A DNA stretch of 64,000 nt from Bacteroidales bacterium (GCA_949419965.1 CASPAC010000003.1:1-64000), one strand, 5' to 3'; numbered from the stretch's first letter, positions 7,780 through 15,348 are shown. Notes: generated by a model from the sequence alone, not told the origin. Numbers and translations are program-made.

Positions 7780-8559
7780 TTATCGGTCTTCGGCGTTGCG
7801 GTTATCGGTTGCCGGTTCGAACCGTTCGAGGGTCAACTCCCCGTTGTCGTGCAGGACGGCATAGGTCGGGATCTCTTTCCAGCAGCCCAGGTGGACGGTG
7901 TGCAGCGCGCCGTCGCGGAAATCGTAGGCGGCGTGCATGTGTCCGAAAATGAAATGGTCGACCGGCCGGCCGGCATGGGCTGCGGCGTAATTGCGGGCAT
8001 ACTCGATCAAGGGGGCATTCATTCGGGCTTCGGGCGTTCCCGAGCTGCGGTGCGACTTGCGCGACTTGCCGCTCCACCAGCGGCCGAAGCGCAAGGCCAT
8101 GTCGGGATGTATGAACCAGGCGAAGAGCCATCGCAGCATCCGCGACCGGAAGATCCGGTTGAGGAGTTTCAGCATCGGCTTTCCGTCGATCTGCATGTTG
8201 TCGCCGTGGGCGATGAAGATGCGCCGGCCGTGGAGCGTCAGGACTTGCGGCGAGGTGTGGACTTCCATGCCGCATTCGCGGGCGAAGTAGTCGCCGACCC
8301 ACATGTCGTGGTTGCCCGTGAACAGCACCACGCGTATGCCCCGGTCGGTCAGTTCGGCGAGTTTGCCCAATGTGCGGGCGAAGCCCTGAGGCACGACGCG
8401 GTTGTATTCGAACCAGAAGTCGAAGATGTCGCCCGCCAGAACGATCGCCTCTGCATCGCGAGCGACCATGTCGAGCCACGCCACGAATTTGCGTTCGATG
8501 GCGCGGGCGGCCGTCGGGCTGCCGCTTCCCAGATGGACGTCGGATGCGAAGTAGATCAT
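7780..8559 (-). CDS. lpxH: UDP-2,3-diacylglucosamine diphosphatase (LpxH-type metallophosphoesterase)
   Basis: 259 aa. Calcineurin-like metal ligands are visible in order: SDVHLG (residues 6-11), GDIFDFWFEYN, GNHDMW, HGDNMQ, and GHMHAAYDF near the C-terminus. The FDFWFEY motif and length fit LpxH-type enzymes that cleave UDP-diacyl-GlcN to lipid X in lipid A synthesis at the inner membrane. The start ATG at 8559 directly precedes the DVHLG strand; a longer reading runs into the upstream gene. It is 20 nt downstream of the thioredoxin-fold lipoprotein gene and 23 nt upstream of thyA. Confidence 0.88.
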   Translation of the reverse strand: MIYFASDVHLGSGSPTAARAIERKFVAWLDMVARDAEAIVLAGDIFDFWFEYNRVVPQGFARTLGKLAELTDRGIRVVLFTGNHDMWVGDYFARECGMEVHTSPQVLTLHGRRIFIAHGDNMQIDGKPMLKLLNRIFRSRMLRWLFAWFIHPDMALRFGRWWSGKSRKSHRSSGTPEARMNAPLIEYARNYAAAHAGRPVDHFIFGHMHAAYDFRDGALHTVHLGCWKEIPTYAVLHDNGELTLERFEPATDNRNAEDR

Positions 8560-8579
8560 CGGGATGAGGTTTGCCGGTG

Positions 8580-9728
8580 CTATCTTTTTGTCAGCTCGTC
8601 CAGCTTCTTCTCCAGACTCTTGCCGTAGATGTCTTTGGCGACGATCGTGCCGTTTTTGTCGATCAGGAAGTTGGCCGGGAGCTTGCGGATGTTGTACAGT
8701 CCGATGGCCGTCGAGGCCCGGCCGCGCAGGTCGCTGACCGAGATCCAGGGCAGCTGCTGCTCCTGCACGGCTGTGATCCACAGCGGCTTCGAGGAGTCGA
8801 TCGCCACTTGGTAGACCTCCAGCGGAGTGGGGGCATCGGCATATTTATGGTAGATCGCTTTCAGTTCGGCGTTCAGCGTGTTGCTGTTGCCCAGTTCGAC
8901 AGACCAGAAGTCGAGCAGTACGACCTTGCCTGTGAGCGACGAGAGGCGGATCTTCTTGCCGTAAATGTCGGTCATCTCCAAATCGGGATAGCTTGTCTCG
9001 ACGACCTGCGATGCCAAGTTGATGCGGGCGTCCATGCGGGCGATTTCGCCCAGCAGCGGTTGCAGGTAGGGCGACGAAGGGTAGCGTTTCTCGATCTCCT
9101 CGGCTACGGTGCGGTAGTAAACCACGTCGCTGTCGCCGTTGGACAGATAGGTGTCGCCCGGCAGACGCTGGTAGAGGGCATAGACGGCGGCCAACGACGA
9201 TTTGTTCTCGACGATAAACCGCAGCTGCTCGCGCCGGATGCGGAAGTATTCAGCTGTATATTCTTGGTTCAGCGCCTCGCGCTCGGCGTTCGAAAGGCCG
9301 GGCCGCGCAAAGCGGGCAGCGATGGCGTCGAGCTGCTGGGCGCCGCCTACATAGGCTTGGTAGAACTGCCGCAGCAACTCCGATTCTTCGGAGCCGTCGA
9401 CCGTATAGTTGCGCACGACGCTGCCTACGGCATTTACCGTCAGCCGGTCGCCTCCGGCGAGCAGCAGCGGGATGCGTGTACCGTTGTAGAGCAGGTTGTA
9501 GAGCGTGGGAGTGGGGGTTGCGTCCTTGAGCAGGAATTCGTAGCCGCCCTCCTTGTCGAGCAGCGCCGAGTCGATGACCGAGGTCGTCAGCGGCGTGACC
9601 TGCTCCAGGTAGACGGTCGTCGCCTCGCTGCCGACGAAACGGCCCGAGACGCTTACCTTCGACGAACGGCAGCCGCAGGTCAAGATGGCGGCGGCAAGCA
9701 ACATGGTGCAAAGCGTCGTTCTGTTCAT
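8580..9728 (-). CDS. TlpA-like thioredoxin-fold lipoprotein lacking the redox CxxC
   Basis: 382 aa. The N-terminus MNRTTLCTMLLAAAILTCGC is a lipoprotein signal with the lipid-anchor Cys near residue 18-20. An N-terminal beta domain (about 25-130) resembles DUF4369. A C-terminal thioredoxin-like domain starts near residue 245 (YPDLEMTDIYGKKIRLSSLTGKVVLLDFW). At the active-site position, where TlpA/ResA have WCxxC, the sequence is VELGNSNTLN with no cysteine. It therefore cannot act as a classical thiol-disulfide oxidoreductase; a structural or binding role is more likely. It leads the minus-strand unit with lpxH, thyA and folA downstream. Confidence 0.82.
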   Translation of the reverse strand: MNRTTLCTMLLAAAILTCGCRSSKVSVSGRFVGSEATTVYLEQVTPLTTSVIDSALLDKEGGYEFLLKDATPTPTLYNLLYNGTRIPLLLAGGDRLTVNAVGSVVRNYTVDGSEESELLRQFYQAYVGGAQQLDAIAARFARPGLSNAEREALNQEYTAEYFRIRREQLRFIVENKSSLAAVYALYQRLPGDTYLSNGDSDVVYYRTVAEEIEKRYPSSPYLQPLLGEIARMDARINLASQVVETSYPDLEMTDIYGKKIRLSSLTGKVVLLDFWSVELGNSNTLNAELKAIYHKYADAPTPLEVYQVAIDSSKPLWITAVQEQQLPWISVSDLRGRASTAIGLYNIRKLPANFLIDKNGTIVAKDIYGKSLEKKLDELTKR

Positions 9729-9837
9729 GATGGATATGTTTGAATAATCACACGGAGCATGGCTTCGAAGCACCGGCGTTTCCCAGGCGGGGTTGTTTCT
9801 TGGGGCTGCCGGTGCGATAAGACATGCTGCCACGAAT

Positions 9838-9845
9838 CAAATATA
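9838..9845 (-). promoter_or_regulatory. -7 promoter box of the thioredoxin-fold lipoprotein unit
   Basis: The minus strand reads TATATTTG, a perfect TAnnTTTG. It implies a leader of about 105 nt before the ATG at 9728. Confidence 0.5.
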
Positions 9846-10098
9846 CGAAGATTTCGCCGAAATTCGGAATAGTGCAGGGAAATAAAAGTGGGGGTAAGAA
9901 AATAGGCCGACATATAAATGATTCAAAATGTGGGTGTTGTTCGAGTATTTCGTTTTTTTCGTGCCGGAGCGTTCGTCGGGCGATCGGCCCTTTCGATTGA
10001 AGGATTCGGGCGGTTCGTTGAATTTATTTGCCGATGGCCCGACGGGTTGCTACATTCGCTCCGTCGACAAACAGAATGATGGATTTAAAGCATTGATT
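9846..10098 (+). other. Intergenic region between divergent genes
   Basis: The gene-free stretch between the divergent starts at 9728 and 10099 is 370 nt; the part not covered by the minus-strand promoter and leader is described here. I see no tRNA, terminator or convincing ORF with coding character. The plus-strand promoter is not obvious: the closest match is TTTATTTG near 10023, which deviates from TAnnTTTG. Confidence 0.4.
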
Positions 10099-11688
10099 AT
10101 GAAGAAAACAATTGGATGGGTCGCCCTGGCGGCCTTGGCTCTCGGAGCCTTTGTCGGGTGCAACGATACGGACGATGACCGTCTCGCACCCCCCTCCGCG
10201 GCCCCTGCGGTAACGCTGGCGAGCGGCGATATCGCTCAAGTGCAGCAACTTGCCGATGTCGGGCGGCTTGTCGTCCGGGTCGAGGCGCCGGGCAGGATCG
10301 CCGCGTTCGACATCGCGATCGTCTCGCCGCTGCTCGATGACGAGACTTTGGGTGCGGCCGGGCTGGCTGCGAAAATGAATCTGGCGGAGCCTGCGCCGTC
10401 GCAGATCGCGGGTTTCGAGGCGCTCGGATTTCCCTATGGAGATGCCGTCAAAGGACAGACGGCGTTGGATTTCGACCTTTCGGGCGTCATGCCCCTGCTG
10501 CGGATGCTGTGCGAGGCGGCCGAGCAGTCGTCGGATCACAATTTTGTGCTGACCGTGACCGATGAAGCGCGTCAGAGCGTCTCCGCTACGTTGAAGCTGC
10601 ATTATGAATACGAGCCGGTTGCCGTGTCGTTGGTCTATGCCGAAGATGCCGACTTGTGGGCCAACACAGCGACGCTGACGGCCGCCAACCTGCCGCAGGA
10701 CGCCGCGGTGCAGTATCGGGTCAAGGGCGCGGCGAACTGGAATACGGCCGAAGCGGCCGGCGATGGCGTTTTCCGGATCGCCCCCGAGTGGGAGGTCGGG
10801 ACGAACGAAGCCGGGCTGAACATACGTACGGTAAAAAACGGTACGGGTGTCTTCGCTGCTTCGACCTACGAGTTCCGGGCTGTGGCGGGTATGGCCGTGC
10901 TGGCTTCGGGCGAGTTCGCGACTGCGCCGGGCGATGCGATCCCCAACGGCGACATGTCCGGATGGTCGGGCAAGGAGTATCAAGACTCCGATTCGTCGTG
11001 GAGCCTGACCTACCCCAACCCGGCGGGAATGCAATTCTGGGATTGCGGCAACAATCCTTTCCTGGAGAACCCCGAAGCGGGGAACTCCGATCCGTTGTGT
11101 TATGAAAACCCCGATGAAAAAGGTACGGCGCTGCTTCAGGGGCGCATGGCGCTGGGGTTCGTTTTTGCGCCGGGCAATCTCTTTACGGGCGATTTCATCT
11201 TTGCCGGCATGGGCGGTACGGTGGCGTTCGGCAAGCCTTACGGCTGGACAGCACGGCCCCGGGCGCTGAAAGTGCGCTATAAAGCACAGGTGGGGGCGAT
11301 CGACAAGGCGGGCAGCAACGACCCCGAGGGAGAGACCTGGAAAGGAAAGCAGGACCGCTCGCAGATTTATGCGGCGATCGTCGACTGGACGAAGCAGCAT
11401 GAAGTGACTTCGGGCATGCAGGCTCCCACGGGTATGTGGAACCCGGCAGCGACGGCAAGCGTCGACGAAGGCCCGATCCTGGCCTATGGCGAAAAGATCA
11501 TCGTCGAGAGCAGCAGCGAATGGGTCGAGTGCGTGATCCCGCTGCAATGGTATGCCGACGCCGAAGCGAAACCCGCGGCGAATAATTACTCGCTTGTGAT
11601 TTCTTGTGCTACGAGCATGCGCGGCGACTATCTGACCGGCTGTTCTACCAATACGATGGGGGTCGACGATTTCGAGTGGGTATATTAA
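10099..11688 (+). CDS. Surface lipoprotein with PCMD-type (putative carbohydrate metabolism) C-terminal domain
   Basis: 529 aa. The start MKKTIGWVALAALALGAFVGC has a clear lipobox with the anchor Cys at residue 21. Three extended Ig/FN-like segments with DUF4493-like character occupy about residues 35-270. From about 275 the IPNGDMSGW... FDNPD-like layout and the terminal STNTMGVDDFEW segment match the PCMD jelly-roll domain found in Bacteroidota surface proteins. Upstream in-frame sequence to 9928 is not signal-like, so ATG 10099 is preferred. It stands alone, with a terminator at 11757-11786. The glycan target is unknown. Confidence 0.75.
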   Translation: MKKTIGWVALAALALGAFVGCNDTDDDRLAPPSAAPAVTLASGDIAQVQQLADVGRLVVRVEAPGRIAAFDIAIVSPLLDDETLGAAGLAAKMNLAEPAPSQIAGFEALGFPYGDAVKGQTALDFDLSGVMPLLRMLCEAAEQSSDHNFVLTVTDEARQSVSATLKLHYEYEPVAVSLVYAEDADLWANTATLTAANLPQDAAVQYRVKGAANWNTAEAAGDGVFRIAPEWEVGTNEAGLNIRTVKNGTGVFAASTYEFRAVAGMAVLASGEFATAPGDAIPNGDMSGWSGKEYQDSDSSWSLTYPNPAGMQFWDCGNNPFLENPEAGNSDPLCYENPDEKGTALLQGRMALGFVFAPGNLFTGDFIFAGMGGTVAFGKPYGWTARPRALKVRYKAQVGAIDKAGSNDPEGETWKGKQDRSQIYAAIVDWTKQHEVTSGMQAPTGMWNPAATASVDEGPILAYGEKIIVESSSEWVECVIPLQWYADAEAKPAANNYSLVISCATSMRGDYLTGCSTNTMGVDDFEWVY

Positions 11689-11756
11689 GGCGGATTCGCA
11701 AAGACCGGTTTGCGGCGGCGGACATGACGCGCTGCGGCAACCGGGAAATCGTAACG

Positions 11757-11786
11757 AAACGGCCGCCCTTCGAAAGGCGGCCGTTT
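11757..11786 (+). terminator. Bidirectional rho-independent terminator
   Basis: Perfect 11-bp stem AAACGGCCGCC / GGCGGCCGTTT with an 8-nt loop. A-rich and T-rich ends on the two sides let it serve both the plus-strand lipoprotein gene and the minus-strand hpf transcript (stop at 11794). Confidence 0.85.
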
Positions 11787-11793
11787 TGTCCGG

Positions 11794-12090
11794 TTACTTC
11801 TCGGCTTTCGCCTTGAACTTGTCGAGTTGGTGTTTCAGCGCGTCGATCGCTTCGTCGACCGCCTCCTCGAATGTTTTGGCTTGGTGGGCGGCTACCAACT
11901 CTTCGCCCGGCATGTGCAGTGTGATGGTAGCGTTCTTGTTCCCTTTTTCGTGGTCTTTATCGAGTTTGAGAATCACCTCGGCGCCGGTCGAGCGTTCCGC
12001 AAAACGGTCCAACTTCGCCATCTTGGCGTTCACGAATTCGACCAGCCGCTTGTCGGCGTCGAATTTTACGGATTGAATCTGCACGTTCAT
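11794..12090 (-). CDS. hpf: Ribosome hibernation promoting factor, short form
   Basis: 98 aa. The fold begins MNVQIQSVKFDADKRLVEFV, followed by KLDRFAERSTGAEVILKLD and a basic-acidic C-terminal helix (EEAVDEAIDALKHQLDKFKAK), as in HPF/YfiA. It binds the 30S subunit and stabilises inactive ribosomes in starvation. Length is that of short HPF, with no C-terminal dimerisation domain. It lies 19 nt downstream of the recombinase gene on the same strand. The ATG at 12090 is chosen because the upstream in-frame extension enters the recombinase 3' end. Confidence 0.92.
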   Translation of the reverse strand: MNVQIQSVKFDADKRLVEFVNAKMAKLDRFAERSTGAEVILKLDKDHEKGNKNATITLHMPGEELVAAHQAKTFEEAVDEAIDALKHQLDKFKAKAEK

Positions 12091-12109
12091 AGCCTTGATA
12101 TTTAATGTT

Positions 12110-13015
12110 TTACTTCTTCCCCTGCTTCTCCCGGGGATGGGCTTTGGCATAGATTTCCTTGAGTCGGGCAATGCTGTTGTGCGTGTAGACCTGGGTGGCT
12201 TGCAGCGAAGCGTGGCCCAGAAGTTCCTGTATTTCGCGCATATCGGCGCCGCCGTTCATCAGGTGCGTCGCGAAAGTGTGCCGCAACACATGGGGACTTT
12301 TCTTGCCCTGGACGCCGGCCCGCGCCAACTCCGCCTGCACGATGCGGTAGACCGTGCTGCGGGCGATGCGTTTGCCTCGATGTGTTAAAAATAGCGCTTT
12401 TTCCTCGCAATTGCAAATTTTTTGCCGCTCGATCATCGAAAGGTAGTGCAGAATCTTTTCTCGCACTTCGTCGAGGATGGGCACCAGGCGCTCCTTATCG
12501 CCTTTGCCGTGTACGCGCAGCGAGGTACACTCGGCCGACAGGTCGCCGCGGTCGATGCCCACGAGTTCGGCCAGCCGCAGCCCGCACGAATAGAACAGCA
12601 GTACGATCAGCGAGTTGCGCTCCGTGATGAAGTGTTCGCTGTCGAAACTGCACTCGTTCACGATGGTCGACATGCGGCTTTCGGGTACGAAAGCCGGGAG
12701 ACGGCGCGAAGTCTTGAGCGAGGTCAACGGACGCAGGATGTCTTTGTCGATGGCGCCCGTGCGGTGGAGCCAGCGGAAGAACGCCCGCACCGACGACAGC
12801 TCGCGGTTCATCGATGCGGCGCCTATCTTGCCCTCTTCGGTGCGGAAGATGATCCATTCGCGGATCTGCGCCGTGGTAACTTCCCGCGGATCGAAGCGGG
12901 CTTCGTCGGTGCCGAGCCATGCCAGAAACTCCTCCACGTCATGGCGGTAGTTGCGCACGGTAAGAGGCGAAAAACGGCGTTCGGCCTCGATGTAGCGGAT
13001 GAAATCGGCAAGCAT
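12110..13015 (-). CDS. xerC: Tyrosine recombinase, XerC/XerD type
   Basis: 301 aa. An N-terminal SAM-like core-binding domain (1-95) precedes the catalytic domain. All active-site residues are present: R147 (GLRLAE), K171 (HGKGDKE), H242 and R245 (HVLRH), H268 (LGHAS) and Y277 (TQVYTH). Length and lack of extra domains fit chromosome-dimer resolution rather than an integron or phage integrase. The ATG at 13015 is immediately preceded by the promoter box TATATTTG with only 4 nt between, so the mRNA may be leaderless. hpf follows 19 nt downstream. Confidence 0.92.
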   Translation of the reverse strand: MLADFIRYIEAERRFSPLTVRNYRHDVEEFLAWLGTDEARFDPREVTTAQIREWIIFRTEEGKIGAASMNRELSSVRAFFRWLHRTGAIDKDILRPLTSLKTSRRLPAFVPESRMSTIVNECSFDSEHFITERNSLIVLLFYSCGLRLAELVGIDRGDLSAECTSLRVHGKGDKERLVPILDEVREKILHYLSMIERQKICNCEEKALFLTHRGKRIARSTVYRIVQAELARAGVQGKKSPHVLRHTFATHLMNGGADMREIQELLGHASLQATQVYTHNSIARLKEIYAKAHPREKQGKK

Positions 13016-13019
13016 GGGG

Positions 13020-13027
13020 CAAATATA
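13020..13027 (-). promoter_or_regulatory. -7 promoter box of xerC, 4 nt from the start codon
   Basis: The minus strand reads TATATTTG then CCCC then ATG. With a start site normally 4-7 nt past the box, the transcript would begin at or just inside the start codon. Confidence 0.6.
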
Positions 13028-13039
13028 GCGAATTTTCAC

Positions 13040-13047
13040 TACCTTTG
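13040..13047 (+). promoter_or_regulatory. -7 promoter box of the flavin reductase gene
   Basis: TACCTTTG on the plus strand, 17 nt before the ATG at 13065. It sits only about 12 bp from the divergent xerC box, so the two promoters are back to back. Confidence 0.6.
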
Positions 13048-13064
13048 TCCATAATGTTTGGATC

Positions 13065-13679
13065 ATGGCTGTTTTGAAAGAATCTTGGAAACCCGGTACG
13101 GTGCTTTATCCGCTGCCAGCTGTATTGGTAAGTTGCGGCGCCGCGCCCGAAGAATACAACATGCTGACCGTCTCTTGGACGGGCACGATCTGTTCCGATC
13201 CGCCGATGTGCTACATCTCGGTGCGGCCCGAGCGCCACTCCTACGGGATCATCCGACGCACGGGCGAATTCGTCATCAATCTCACGACCGAGCGGCTGGC
13301 CCGCGCTGCGGACTGGTGCGGCGTGCGTTCGGGCCGCGACTGCGACAAGTTCCGCGAAATGGGTCTGACGCCTGCACCGGCGCTGCATGTGGCGGCGCCC
13401 ATCATCGAGGAGTCGCCCGTCAACATCGAGTGCCGCGTGCAGCAGGTGGTGCCGCTCGGATCGCACGACATGTTCATCGCCGAAGTCGTGGGCGTACAGG
13501 CCGACAACGCCTATATCGATCCGCAGTCGGGGCGTTTTTGTCTGGAGCGCGCCTGCCCGATCGTCTATTCCCACGGTCAGTATTTCGCTCTGGGGCAGGC
13601 GCTGGGCCATTTCGGCTGGTCGGTGCGCAAGAAGAAACCTGCCGGCGAAACGGCTGCGAAACCCGTCGTGGAAAAATAG
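13065..13679 (+). CDS. Flavin reductase-like (flavoredoxin) protein
   Basis: 204 aa, single split-barrel FMN-binding domain. Typical elements are PLPAVLVSCGA near residue 17, NMLTVSWTGTICSDPPMCYISVRPERHSYGIIRRTGEFVINL (about 32-75), and a closing YFALGQALGHFGWSV. This family binds FMN and acts as a flavin reductase or electron-transfer flavoredoxin in anaerobes. Partner and substrate are unknown. It is monocistronic: its own promoter is at 13040 and a strong terminator follows at 13714. Confidence 0.85.
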   Translation: MAVLKESWKPGTVLYPLPAVLVSCGAAPEEYNMLTVSWTGTICSDPPMCYISVRPERHSYGIIRRTGEFVINLTTERLARAADWCGVRSGRDCDKFREMGLTPAPALHVAAPIIEESPVNIECRVQQVVPLGSHDMFIAEVVGVQADNAYIDPQSGRFCLERACPIVYSHGQYFALGQALGHFGWSVRKKKPAGETAAKPVVEK

Positions 13680-13713
13680 CGCCGCAGGCTCTTGTACGGC
13701 GCCTTGTTCGTGA

Positions 13714-13738
13714 CCCCGAAAAAATTTTCGGGGTTTTT
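13714..13738 (+). terminator. Rho-independent terminator after the flavin reductase gene
   Basis: Stem CCCCGAAA / TTTCGGGG with a short A/T loop, followed directly by TTTTT, 35 nt after the stop codon at 13679. Confidence 0.85.
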
Positions 13739-13762
13739 CTTGACATCGCCTTTTTCAGATCG

Positions 13763-13770
13763 TATATTTG
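13763..13770 (+). promoter_or_regulatory. -7 promoter box ahead of the phage-like cassette
   Basis: Plus strand TATATTTG, a perfect TAnnTTTG, just downstream of the flavin reductase terminator. Predicted start near 13777, leaving a leader of about 175 nt to the ATG at 13953. Confidence 0.5.
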
Positions 13771-13801
13771 TGCGGCGGACGATGCCGGTCGTTTTTGGTT
13801 G

Positions 13802-13826
13802 AGCGACGTCGGTCGCTTCTTTTTTT
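13802..13826 (+). terminator. Terminator-like hairpin inside a 5' leader
   Basis: Stem AGCGAC / GTCGCT with a 4-nt loop followed by TCTTTTTTT. It lies about 25 nt after the predicted transcription start and about 125 nt before the first gene, so it could act as an attenuator or end a short RNA. The stem is only 6 bp. Confidence 0.45.
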
Positions 13827-13952
13827 GTGGGCGCATTTTTTAGCGCCGCGGCCCGGAGTTCTTCCGTGGCTCTTGCCGATCGGATCGATCGATTTTTTCG
13901 CTGTGCGAAACGGGTGTTTCGCGGTATTGTCGATGCCTCTTTCTTTTTCTCT

Positions 13953-14237
13953 ATGGCAGATTTTCCCTCCGAAGGCCGCAAGGTCTTTTCGCCGCGTCGT
14001 GTGCGGGTGCAAAAACGGAATCGGGCGGTGGCGGCTCGCTATTATTATTGGGCCGAGCTGTACCGGCGGCGCGAAGACGACGTGCGCAGGCTCTTGTGCG
14101 ACAACGAATTTTTTGTCGAGGAGCGCACGATCGCCAATGCACTGGCCGACCAGAACGACTATCTGGCCGCGCTGATCCGCGACCGGGTGTCGCGTCGTGA
14201 GCTGCGGCGTCTTTATCCTGGTTTCGACTGGCGGTAG
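13953..14237 (+). CDS. Small basic protein, prophage-associated type
   Basis: 94 aa, rich in Arg, Tyr and Asp. The motif ARYYYWAELYRRREDDVRRLL, then FFVEERTIANAL, then an ending of RRLYPGFDW, recalls small proteins of Bacteroidota prophages and Mu-like elements. This comes from memory of such sequences, not a search. No known catalytic motif is visible. A longer in-frame reading from GTG 13827 has no coding character upstream of MADFPSEG, so ATG 13953 is preferred. It heads a three-gene unit with a coiled-coil membrane protein and a lipoprotein with a C-terminal membrane helix. Confidence 0.65.
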   Translation: MADFPSEGRKVFSPRRVRVQKRNRAVAARYYYWAELYRRREDDVRRLLCDNEFFVEERTIANALADQNDYLAALIRDRVSRRELRRLYPGFDWR

Positions 14238-14327
14238 GGCTGGTGTTGCGGAGTGCGGGCACGAGCCGCCCCGCTGCGGGCGTTGCGTTCTGCGACGCTG
14301 CGATGACAACTTTCTTTAATACATTTT

Positions 14328-14645
14328 ATGATGACCGATTTTTCATGGTTGGGCGATCTGTTCGCGTTCGCTTTGCCGGGCGGATTTTTGGGCGCTGTGG
14401 CGTCGTGGGCGGTCGGGCGCCGCAAGCGGGACAACGATTTTCTGTGCGAGATGCAGCGCTCGATCGATTTGTTGAGCGAGAAATACAACCAAGTGTTGCA
14501 GGAGAACGTGGCTTTGCGGCAGGAGAAAGCCCAATGGCAAGTCGCGCAGCAGGAGCTGCTGGCCAAGGTCGACCGGCTGACGCGCGAGGTCGAGAGCCTG
14601 CGCCGCAATTTCCGCACATCCATCCTAAACAAAAAATACGTATGA
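14328..14645 (+). CDS. Small membrane-anchored coiled-coil protein, phage-lysis-like
   Basis: 105 aa. An N-terminal hydrophobic segment (about 7-28, FAFALPGGFLGAVASW) is followed by a basic RRKR turn and a long coiled coil (about 35-95) with leucine/valine heptads. This layout is common for small proteins beside lysis genes in Bacteroidota prophages. Its stop codon overlaps the start of the next gene (TGA 14643-14645 inside ATGATG), which suggests translational coupling. The start could be 14328 or 14331. Function is unassigned. Confidence 0.68.
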   Translation: MMTDFSWLGDLFAFALPGGFLGAVASWAVGRRKRDNDFLCEMQRSIDLLSEKYNQVLQENVALRQEKAQWQVAQQELLAKVDRLTREVESLRRNFRTSILNKKYV

Positions 14646-15268
14646 TGATGAATCCTTGGTTTTTGATGCGCATGGGCGCGGCCGGATTGTCGGCGGCGCT
14701 GTTTGTGGCGTGCGCGGCTTCGCGAAGCCGGTCGCAGCACGATTTTCAAGCGCGGCACAGCGCCGTTGCCGTAGAGCGGATGCAGGAGATGCAGCGTTGC
14801 GATACGCTTCGCTCGCTGTGCCGGAGTCGGGAGACAATGTCGGTGTGCGAAAGTCGGATCGAAACCTGCGATACCGTTGCAGCGGCGCGGGCGGTGCTCG
14901 TCGTGCCGCTGGCAGGCGTTCATGCCTTGCCTCCTGGTGCCGGATTCGCTGTGCGCGAGGGGCGGCTTTCGGTTTCGGCCCAGCGGCGGGGCGATACGTT
15001 GGTCGTCGAGGCGCGGAGCGACAGCATGTTGCGGGCGGTAACGCGGGTCGAACGTCGGGAGATTTTCAGCCGCCGGAAGTGCGATTCGACCGTTTCGGCG
15101 GGGCATGTCGGGCAGACTGTATATGCGGCGGACAGCGCGGCTTCAGCGGCGGTGCGGGCCGAGGCTGCGACGACCCGTGTCGTGCGGCCTTTCCGCTGGG
15201 GCGTGTGGCTGGCAGTCGGCGCGGCGGCGGGGGTGCTGCTGTTCGTGCTGCTGCGCCGCCGCAGGTAA
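14642..15268 (+). CDS. Putative lipoprotein with C-terminal membrane helix (candidate unimolecular spanin)
   Basis: 208 aa. The N-terminus MMMNPWFLMRMGAAGLSAAL continues to FVAC, a plausible lipobox with anchor Cys24. A central ~150-residue segment contains five further cysteines and helical stretches, then a C-terminal membrane helix (about 183-204, WLAVGAAAGVLLFVLL) ends in RRRR. An outer-membrane lipid anchor plus an inner-membrane helix in one chain is the topology of phage unimolecular spanins. The assignment rests on topology and context only. It overlaps the upstream gene by 4 nt and converges with rnpB. Starts at 14645 and 14648 are also possible. Confidence 0.6.
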   Translation: MMMNPWFLMRMGAAGLSAALFVACAASRSRSQHDFQARHSAVAVERMQEMQRCDTLRSLCRSRETMSVCESRIETCDTVAAARAVLVVPLAGVHALPPGAGFAVREGRLSVSAQRRGDTLVVEARSDSMLRAVTRVERREIFSRRKCDSTVSAGHVGQTVYAADSAASAAVRAEAATTRVVRPFRWGVWLAVGAAAGVLLFVLLRRRR

Positions 15269-15304
15269 AAAACAGGATTGCTGTTTCCGTTCGTTCGGCA
15301 TTCG

Positions 15305-15339
15305 AAAAAGGAAGCCGCTGCTTGAAAAGCAGCGGCTTC
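15305..15339 (-). terminator. Rho-independent terminator of rnpB
   Basis: On the minus strand the stem GAAGCCGCTGCT / AGCAGCGGCTTC closes a short loop and is followed by CTTTTT. It begins about 10 nt after the RNase P RNA 3' end. Confidence 0.9.
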
Positions 15340-15348
15340 GCCTGTGTT

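Noticed and set aside
12110..13015. The tyrosine recombinase as sign of an integrated mobile element
   Set aside because: Length and motifs fit housekeeping XerC; it is paired with hpf and there are no attachment-site repeats or mobility genes nearby.
13827..13952. A GTG-started N-terminal extension of the 94-aa phage-like protein
   Set aside because: The added residues overlap a hairpin with a T-run and look non-coding; family-like sequence starts at MADFPSEG.
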